DNA of 64,000 nucleotides from Gemmatimonas groenlandica. Lineage in GTDB: Bacteria > Gemmatimonadota > Gemmatimonadetes > Gemmatimonadales > Gemmatimonadaceae. This document shows positions 58,812 through 64,000 of this stretch, piece after piece. Positions within the stretch are counted from its first letter, which is position 1. Every line of letters starts with the position of its first letter. Both the position numbers and the translations under genes were made by a program. Below the pieces are notes generated by a model. That model was not told the DNA's origin. It made no database searches and saw only the letters and a list, made by a program, of their open reading frames with translations. The stretch is from contig NZ_CP053085.1 of NCBI RefSeq assembly GCF_013004105.1, positions 2,356,001 through 2,420,000 of the forward strand. Reading direction: 5' to 3'.

Positions 58812-60724
58812 CACGGCTGTAGCACGGGCGCGAAGATCCTGAAGTACCGCTCGAGCCCTACCACCAATCCCTCGGCATACTTCCGCTGAAAGCCGGCATC
58901 GCGCATCGCGGCTTCCTGCTCGGGCAACATGAGAAACAATCCTTCGGCCAGCGCCGACGGATACCACGTGGGTCGCGCGACGGCGAGGTTCTGGTAGTGC
59001 ACGCCAAGGTCGCGCAGGCCGAATCGCTTCATGAGCTCGTCCTGCACGGGACGGGCGAGCGGCTCGCTGTTTTGATGATAGAAGAGCGTACTCGTCCCGT
59101 TGGCCGTAAACGGATTCACTCCGTCGGGCAGCGCGTTCAGATGAATGGAGATGAAGGCATGCGCATTGGCGCGGCGGGCCGTGACGCCGCGCTCGGTGAG
59201 ACCCACCGGTGCCAGCGAGGTGCGCGTCATCACGACGTTCGCGCCGCGCGCGCGCAGCAAGGCCGCGACCTGCTCACCCACCGGAAATACGGCGTCGCCT
59301 TCGTAGAGACCGGTCGGGCCGGTCGCACCAGCGGGGGGATGACCAGGGTCGACCGCGATCGTGAGGCCGCGGAGCGGATTCGCCGCATCGATCAGCGGTG
59401 GGCGGCGCACGCGCAACACGAACTGCCGACGACTGTCGTCCCAGATCGACTGCCAGCCAAACACCGGTTGCGAGAGCGTCAACGTGATGCGCACGCGATC
59501 ACTCGTGACCTGATCCCAGCTGATGCGGCGCACGAGCGTGTCGTTGCCGAAGATCGGGGAGATTTCCGGATTGGCCTGCACGCCGTACAGCGTGAGCACC
59601 AGCGTGCGTCCATCCGGCTCCACGAGATGCGCCGGGCGATCACCCGTGGAGATGGCAACATCGACCCACTCGGCACTCGGTGTCACGCGAAACCCGCCCG
59701 TCACCCGTCGTGGCATCGCGGCGCCTTCGGGGAGCAGGACGAGGTCGTTGTTGTCCACCCACACATCGAGCGTGCCATCGAGGCGGATGCGCGTGTAGCC
59801 TTGGGCTCGCCCGGTCACTTCCACGATCGTACCGTTCAACAACATCCACTTGTAGGTGCCGTCCACGATCGTCCGCGCGTTCACCACGCGGTCGGTGTCA
59901 CTCCCGATCGTCGAGGTACTGCGTAGCATGGCCAGCACGCGCGTGTCCGCCGGAAGCGCGCGTATAATCGGCACCGCCAAGCGCACCGTGTCGGCGCCGC
60001 GAATCGCGACCAGCCGCGGAGCACGGGCGCTGTCGGCCAGTAATCGCGCGGCGAGGTCGGTGGAAAACACCGAAGACATGTCGTCGCGATTCGCATCCCC
60101 ATTGCCATCGCCCGCGGGGACAGTCGGTGCCGCCGTCAGCCCGGTGCCGCGCACCAGCGGCCGCAGTACGCTGTCGCTGCCCTGCACCATCACGATCGCG
60201 TTCGCCGGCGCGCGCAGGCTGACCCGCACGTAGTCGTCACGCTTCGCCCACATTCCACGCACCGGCAACACCGAGCCGCTGTCCACGCGCAGCTTGCCCG
60301 AACCGGGCAAGGTCGTGCGCACCGGCAGACGCACTTTCACCGTGCGTCGCACCGTGTCGGCCGTGCGCGCCACCACCACGTCGTAGCGCAGCGCGCCGGC
60401 CGGCGGATTGGGCAGCCACGCCAAGAAGGCCCCGTTCGGCGCCACGGGAACCGCCTGTCCGTTAATCGTGAGCGACACGTCGCCGGTCCCGATGCTACCT
60501 AGCACAAAATTGGAGTCCCGGCTGGTCAGGAGCTGGTTCTCGGCCGGATAGCGCACGCGTACGTCGATCGGCGCACCGCGCACGGCGGGCACGGCGGGCA
60601 GCCCGGCCACGATCGCGGGCGGCGCCACCATGGGCGTGGGCGGCGTCACGACGGTGGTCGGACGAGCGCAGGCGCTCACCACGAGCACGGCGCCGAGCAG
60701 TACGAGCGAGCTGGGCTTTTGCAT
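58811..60724 (-). CDS. AmiC-like N-acetylmuramoyl-L-alanine amidase lipoprotein
   Basis: 637 residues from the ATG at 60724, chosen because it yields a lipoprotein signal (SSLVLLGAVLVVSAC); ATGs at 60742 and 60745 lie just upstream. A long N-terminal region (about 40-410) is strand-rich and of SH3/AMIN-like character (VDVAISTGDRPAHLVEPDG). The Amidase_3 domain (about 425-637) has zinc ligands and catalytic residues in VDPGHPP, LYEGDAV, SIHLNALPDG and a C-terminal LMLPEQEAAM (catalytic Glu). It cuts the amide between MurNAc and the stem peptide, for example at division. The gene is fused in expression (TGATG) to the peptidase-propeller-barrel gene, suggesting joint envelope work. Confidence 0.9.
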   Translation of the reverse strand: MQKPSSLVLLGAVLVVSACARPTTVVTPPTPMVAPPAIVAGLPAVPAVRGAPIDVRVRYPAENQLLTSRDSNFVLGSIGTGDVSLTINGQAVPVAPNGAFLAWLPNPPAGALRYDVVVARTADTVRRTVKVRLPVRTTLPGSGKLRVDSGSVLPVRGMWAKRDDYVRVSLRAPANAIVMVQGSDSVLRPLVRGTGLTAAPTVPAGDGNGDANRDDMSSVFSTDLAARLLADSARAPRLVAIRGADTVRLAVPIIRALPADTRVLAMLRSTSTIGSDTDRVVNARTIVDGTYKWMLLNGTIVEVTGRAQGYTRIRLDGTLDVWVDNNDLVLLPEGAAMPRRVTGGFRVTPSAEWVDVAISTGDRPAHLVEPDGRTLVLTLYGVQANPEISPIFGNDTLVRRISWDQVTSDRVRITLTLSQPVFGWQSIWDDSRRQFVLRVRRPPLIDAANPLRGLTIAVDPGHPPAGATGPTGLYEGDAVFPVGEQVAALLRARGANVVMTRTSLAPVGLTERGVTARRANAHAFISIHLNALPDGVNPFTANGTSTLFYHQNSEPLARPVQDELMKRFGLRDLGVHYQNLAVARPTWYPSALAEGLFLMLPEQEAAMRDAGFQRKYAEGLVVGLERYFRIFAPVLQP

Positions 60725-60935
60725 CGGTCCGGGATAGTTCATCATCCAGTCGAAGCTGACGGACGTAGCGACAGGCGTCCAGCCGTCAAACCGCCGTCGG
60801 CAGTGAGCGTCTTGGAGTAATCTGGGCCCGAACGCACCAAACAAGGGGCGAGTCGGGCACATTTCATCGAACGATTTGACCCATCGGTGAAACGAACCCC
60901 ATTTTATAACCGTCTACGGTTCAGCCTCCGGAAAT

Positions 60936-60953
60936 AGGGTCGATGCCGACCCT
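60936..60953. promoter_or_regulatory. Hairpin with a possible start codon in its loop
   Basis: AGGGTCG (60936-60942) and CGACCCT (60947-60953) form a perfect 7-bp stem whose 4-base loop, ATGC, contains the first ATG of the PP2C frame (60943). This could hide or regulate translation, or show that the true start is the GTG at 61054. The rest of the gap 60725-60935 shows no gene or clear promoter. Confidence 0.55.
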
Positions 60954-62238
60954 GACCCTGGAATACTGGCAGGGAATACCGGGCTGTAACTCCCGGCGTT
61001 CCCGTCCGTACGGACATCTGTCCCCTGTGCGCACCGGCCTGCTCCATGATGCTGTGACCGTTCCCGCCTCACATACTGAACGATTGCCGAGTGACCACCG
61101 CGTGGTCACTCGTGTCTTCGCGCTTACCGACGTGGGACGTACTCGGGAGCACAACGAGGACACGTTCCTCGTCGCGGACCTCGAAACAGGGACACCGCTC
61201 GATTTCACGTACGGCTACCACGAAATCACCGCCGATCCCCACGGGCTGCTGTTTCTCGTGGCCGACGGCATGGGGGGCGCTGCGTCAGGCGAGCTCGCCA
61301 GCAGCATGGCCGGTACCTTGGTGCTCGAGGCGCTGAAGCAGACGTGGAAGGCAGCGGACCCGTCGCCGTCGGCGTTTGCCGAAGCGCTCCGCGATGCCAC
61401 CGTGCTGGCGAACGCGCGCATCCACCAGCACGCCCGGGAAAATCCCGAGCATCGCGGTATGGGCACCACGGCAACGATTGCCGGCTTGCTGGGCGATCAG
61501 CTCTTTCTGGTACAGGTCGGCGACAGCCGCGCCTACATGGTGCGCGACGGCGACGTCCAGCAGCTCACCAAGGACCAGTCGCTCATGCAGCGATTGGTCG
61601 AAGCGGGCGAGCTCACCGCCGAGGAAGCCGAGGTCAGCGAGCGCCGTAACATCATCTTGCAGGCGCTTGGCCCCGAAGCGCACGTGACGATCGACCTGAC
61701 GCATCAGCAGGTCCGACGCGGCGACACGCTGATTCTCTGCAGTGACGGACTGTCGGGTCTGGTACGCGCCGCCGAGATCGCGCGCACGTCGAACGAGGAG
61801 CAGGATGTACGATCGATCTGTAAACGGCTGATCGACCGTGCGAATCAGCTGGGTGGGCCGGACAACATTACGGTCGTCGCCGCACGATTCGACGGTGATG
61901 CGCTACGCGTCTCCAGCAATGGAGACTCGTTCGGCTACAATACGTTTCCGCTCGCCGGCACGCTCAACGATGACACGCGCGAGCCAGCGCCGGCGTCGCG
62001 CGAGGCGAGAGCCACGCTGAAGAGTGACCCCACCCCGAAGTTCGGGACGCCGGTACCGTCGCGCGCAATCCTCGAAGAAGAGTTGGAGCGCGGGCGGCCG
62101 TCCGAAGATCAGGCGCTGCTTGGTGCGCCGGAGCCTGTGGTCGAAGAACGACGACGAGCGGTGCAGCCGGTGTTCATGGTGCTCGGCCTCATCGCGCTCA
62201 TCGCCGTCATCTGGTTCCTGTTCGAACTCTTCGGATAA
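60943..62238 (+). CDS. PP2C-type Ser/Thr protein phosphatase with C-terminal membrane anchor
   Basis: 431 residues from the ATG at 60943; a GTG at 61054 would remove 37 residues that precede the domain and is equally plausible. The PP2C fold is complete: TDVGRTREHNEDTF, VADGMGGAASGELAS, VGDSRAYMVRDGDVQQLTKDQS, LILCSDGLSG and GGPDNITVV, with the Asp residues for the two metal ions in place. A low-complexity linker (about 325-400) leads to a C-terminal helix (VFMVLGLIALIAVIWFLFELF) that ties it to the membrane. It should dephosphorylate Ser/Thr-phosphoproteins, for example targets of the kinase at the left end of the window or another Pkn kinase. Confidence 0.93.
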   Translation: MPTLTLEYWQGIPGCNSRRSRPYGHLSPVRTGLLHDAVTVPASHTERLPSDHRVVTRVFALTDVGRTREHNEDTFLVADLETGTPLDFTYGYHEITADPHGLLFLVADGMGGAASGELASSMAGTLVLEALKQTWKAADPSPSAFAEALRDATVLANARIHQHARENPEHRGMGTTATIAGLLGDQLFLVQVGDSRAYMVRDGDVQQLTKDQSLMQRLVEAGELTAEEAEVSERRNIILQALGPEAHVTIDLTHQQVRRGDTLILCSDGLSGLVRAAEIARTSNEEQDVRSICKRLIDRANQLGGPDNITVVAARFDGDALRVSSNGDSFGYNTFPLAGTLNDDTREPAPASREARATLKSDPTPKFGTPVPSRAILEEELERGRPSEDQALLGAPEPVVEERRRAVQPVFMVLGLIALIAVIWFLFELFG

Positions 62239-62246
62239 GCGGCGCG

Positions 62247-63728
62247 CTACTTCTTGTTGCGCAGCAGTCCGCGTCCCGCCGCCTGCTGCATCACGCGATC
62301 TCCACCCCACGCCAGTACGGTGGGGTGTGTCATGCCGAGCTGCGCGACCCAACGCGGATCGCCGAGACCGATGAGAATCACCGAGCGCTGCAGCGCTTCG
62401 GCCTGCGCCACCAGCGCATGCACCTGCGCCACCGTTTCCGGTAGCAGCGTGGTCCGCCCCTTCCCCGCCACGTAATCGGCGAACAACGCGATCACGAACG
62501 GGCCACCGCTCGCGGGCGTCGGTGCATCGACCAGTCGCGCGTCGTTGCCACCAAGTCGCATCGCCTCAGCGATTCCCGTTCGCTCCACCGACGGACCATC
62601 GGCCTGGTGATCGTCGTCGACGATCGCCATTTCCGTTATGGTCCCGACCGGCGGCAGCGGACCATGATCAACCCGAATCACCTTGTCGGCGAGCAACGCG
62701 CCCCACGCCGTGTCGGCTCCACTCGGCCGACGCCAATCGTTCGGTGGTGACGCCCACTGCGCCCACTTGAGTCGGCGACGGACCGAATGCTTCACACGTT
62801 CCGGTTCGAGCGTGCCATCGTCGTATGCGCGCTCGAGTGCGTTGAGCGCGTCCTCGAGATCACCGGGAGCAAGCAGCACATCGCAGCCGCCGCGCACCGC
62901 GAGGACGGCAGTCTCCGCAGCGGTGCGTCCCTCGCGAGCCGCGACCATCGTCATCGTGTCGGCGACGATGAGATTGTCGAACTTGAGCTGCTGCCGGAGC
63001 AACCACTGCAGGATCTCGCGCGACAGTGTGGCCGGTACGCGACTCGAGTCGAGCGCGGGATACAGCACATGCGACGTCATCACGCTGGCCACACCGCCAG
63101 TGATAGCCGCCCGGAACGGCTGGAGATCCTGCTCCTTGAGCTGATCCGCCGGCGTCTCGACCACCGGCAGCTCGAGATTCGGATCGCGCGTGACGCGTCC
63201 CATACCGGGGAAGTGCTTCGCGCAGGCGAGCACGCCTTCCGCCTGACAGGCTTCGATCCACGCGGTCACGAGTTGCGCGACCTTCCGCGCATCGGTGCCC
63301 ATCGCGCGCGTGCCGATGATCGGGTTCTCGAGCAGCAGATCGAGATCACTCACCGGCGCGAGATTCCAGTTCACGCCCATCGTCCGCGCTTCACGGGCCG
63401 TGAGCCGCGCGGCGCGACGCAGCGCTTCGATATCGTCGAGCGACGTGATGGCCGCGAGCGGCGGCAAGCCGGTGGCGCCGGCGAACTGCTGTCCGGCGCC
63501 CCGTTCCAGATCGGCCGCGATCAACAGCGGATGACGCGACTTGAGCTGCAGCTCCTTGGCGAGCGCCCGCACGCCATCCTGCTCACCGCCCACGAGCTGA
63601 AAACCGCCGACGCCGAGGGCGAGCGACTGCTCGATGAGCGGACGCGTATCGGCAAAGCCGCCCGACGGCGACCAACGGAGCACGGGGATGAGCAACTGCG
63701 CAACTTCACGACGGGACTGTTCGCTCAT
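62247..63728 (-). CDS. GH3-family protein (NagZ-like), catalytic dyad His replaced
   Basis: 493 residues. The GH3 N-terminal TIM-barrel is clear: IAADLERGAGQQF, MGVNWNLAPVSDLDL, CAKHFPGMGRVTRDP and nucleophile D257 in IVADTMTM. In NagZ enzymes the general acid/base is a His in a D-x-H motif following KHFPGHG; here the equivalent is DPN (D182, N184), and FPGHG reads FPGMG (M176). The acid/base may therefore be lost or supplied by the C-terminal second domain (about 320-493), a GH3_C-like Rossmann region ending LLRNKK. No signal peptide is seen, so it is cytoplasmic. It is 6 bp downstream of the anmK gene, which links it to peptidoglycan recycling. Confidence 0.88.
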   Translation of the reverse strand: MSEQSRREVAQLLIPVLRWSPSGGFADTRPLIEQSLALGVGGFQLVGGEQDGVRALAKELQLKSRHPLLIAADLERGAGQQFAGATGLPPLAAITSLDDIEALRRAARLTAREARTMGVNWNLAPVSDLDLLLENPIIGTRAMGTDARKVAQLVTAWIEACQAEGVLACAKHFPGMGRVTRDPNLELPVVETPADQLKEQDLQPFRAAITGGVASVMTSHVLYPALDSSRVPATLSREILQWLLRQQLKFDNLIVADTMTMVAAREGRTAAETAVLAVRGGCDVLLAPGDLEDALNALERAYDDGTLEPERVKHSVRRRLKWAQWASPPNDWRRPSGADTAWGALLADKVIRVDHGPLPPVGTITEMAIVDDDHQADGPSVERTGIAEAMRLGGNDARLVDAPTPASGGPFVIALFADYVAGKGRTTLLPETVAQVHALVAQAEALQRSVILIGLGDPRWVAQLGMTHPTVLAWGGDRVMQQAAGRGLLRNKK

Positions 63729-63734
63729 GAGCGA

Positions 63735-64000
63735 CTAACGGACGGCTGGAGTGAGCGAACCGAGGGGACGCGGACCTCGCGCTCCCGTTGCGCTGGGCAC
63801 ATTGCCGGCGCGGCCCGAAAGGTGGAGATAGCCCAGCAGTGCAAACGCCACCGCCTCCTTCGCTTCTCCATCGAAATACAATCCGTCAAAGATACACACC
63901 TGAGGCCCGTTTTCCTGCGCCACGGCGCTTTCGATCATACGGACGAGCGTCGGATTGTGGGCACCGCCGCCGGAAAGCACCACATCCTGAACGGGCTCAG
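63735..64000 (-). CDS. anmK: Anhydro-N-acetylmuramic acid kinase, C-terminal part
   Basis: Only the last 87 residues or so are in the window; the start lies beyond position 64000. The visible part has VVLSGGGAHNPTLVRMIE, the FDGLYFDGEAKEAVAFALLGYLHLSGRAGNVPSATGA block (cited in part) and the ending GSLTPAVR, all characteristic of AnmK. The enzyme phosphorylates and opens 1,6-anhydro-MurNAc, allowing recycling of cell-wall sugar. The GH3 gene begins 6 bp after this stop, forming a cell-wall recycling pair. Confidence 0.92.
   Translation of the reverse strand, partial: EPVQDVVLSGGGAHNPTLVRMIESAVAQENGPQVCIFDGLYFDGEAKEAVAFALLGYLHLSGRAGNVPSATGARGPRPLGSLTPAVR

Noticed and set aside
1-64000. Search for a phage, integron or large transferred island
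   Set aside because: No integrase, transposase, terminase or recombination site was recognised. Base composition looks even apart from short intergenic repeats.

Overview
This 64 kb window is high-GC chromosomal DNA from a Gram-negative bacterium, most likely a member of Gemmatimonadota (Gemmatimonadaceae-like). That placement is an inference from gene content: many Sec signal peptides and lipoboxes, a VPS10/BNR propeller protein, secreted amidases, DUF2911, DUF4142 and DUF6265 proteins, quinoprotein and copper redox enzymes, Ser/Thr kinase and PP2C signalling, and a BciA-type 8-vinyl reductase. No rRNA, tRNA, CRISPR array, integrase, transposase or phage gene was recognised. Genes are closely packed, and ATGA/GTGA stop-start overlaps are common.

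Layout. 1-5.8 kb: 3'-truncated Ser/Thr kinase with TPRs, two tandem paralogous secreted proteins, and an iorAB-type molybdenum hydroxylase. 5.8-10.2 kb: a small lipoprotein, then a translationally coupled NIPSNAP / VCBS-cyclophilin / SCP2-R2lox operon, the most unusual unit here. 10.3-15.4 kb: metallo-beta-lactamase-fold protein, CBS pair, secreted amidase, YvbH-like PH protein, and an M20-like protein lacking its metal ligands. 15.5-22.2 kb: periplasmic redox operon (secreted protein, cytochrome c-PHM-like copper protein, PQQ dehydrogenase, cytochrome c) facing a multicopper oxidase whose copper motifs occur in inverted order. 22.2-27.4 kb: DUF2911, bciA coupled to a hybrid histidine kinase, PAP2-type membrane protein, YccF. 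27.4-34.7 kb: Tat-type amidase, 999-residue VPS10-like propeller, alpha/beta hydrolase, and a LuxR-hydrolase-degenerate cyclase fusion. 34.7-44.8 kb: lipoproteins, HD protein, dienelactone hydrolase, proline iminopeptidase-like hydrolase, LVIVD protein, VOC protein, second metallo-beta-lactamase-fold lipoprotein. 44.8-52 kb: small proteins (DksA-like, VF530, DUF6265, DUF4142, DUF1415), a decayed DinB gene, FMN reductase, barrel protein, histidine kinase. 52-64 kb: class II ribonucleotide reductase with a long structured-looking leader, a frameshifted gamma-carbonic anhydrase, a peptidase-propeller-barrel protein coupled to an AmiC-type amidase, PP2C phosphatase, GH3 protein and partial anmK.

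How the genes fit together. Most of the window serves the cell envelope: periplasmic electron transfer (15.5-22.2 kb), amide, peptide and ester hydrolysis, and peptidoglycan remodelling and recycling (amiC-like, GH3, anmK). Signalling comes from the Ser/Thr kinase, PP2C, two histidine kinases and a LuxR fusion. The best candidates for an undescribed system are the SCP2-R2lox operon (6285-10167), the order-inverted multicopper oxidase, and the LuxR-hydrolase-pseudocyclase protein.
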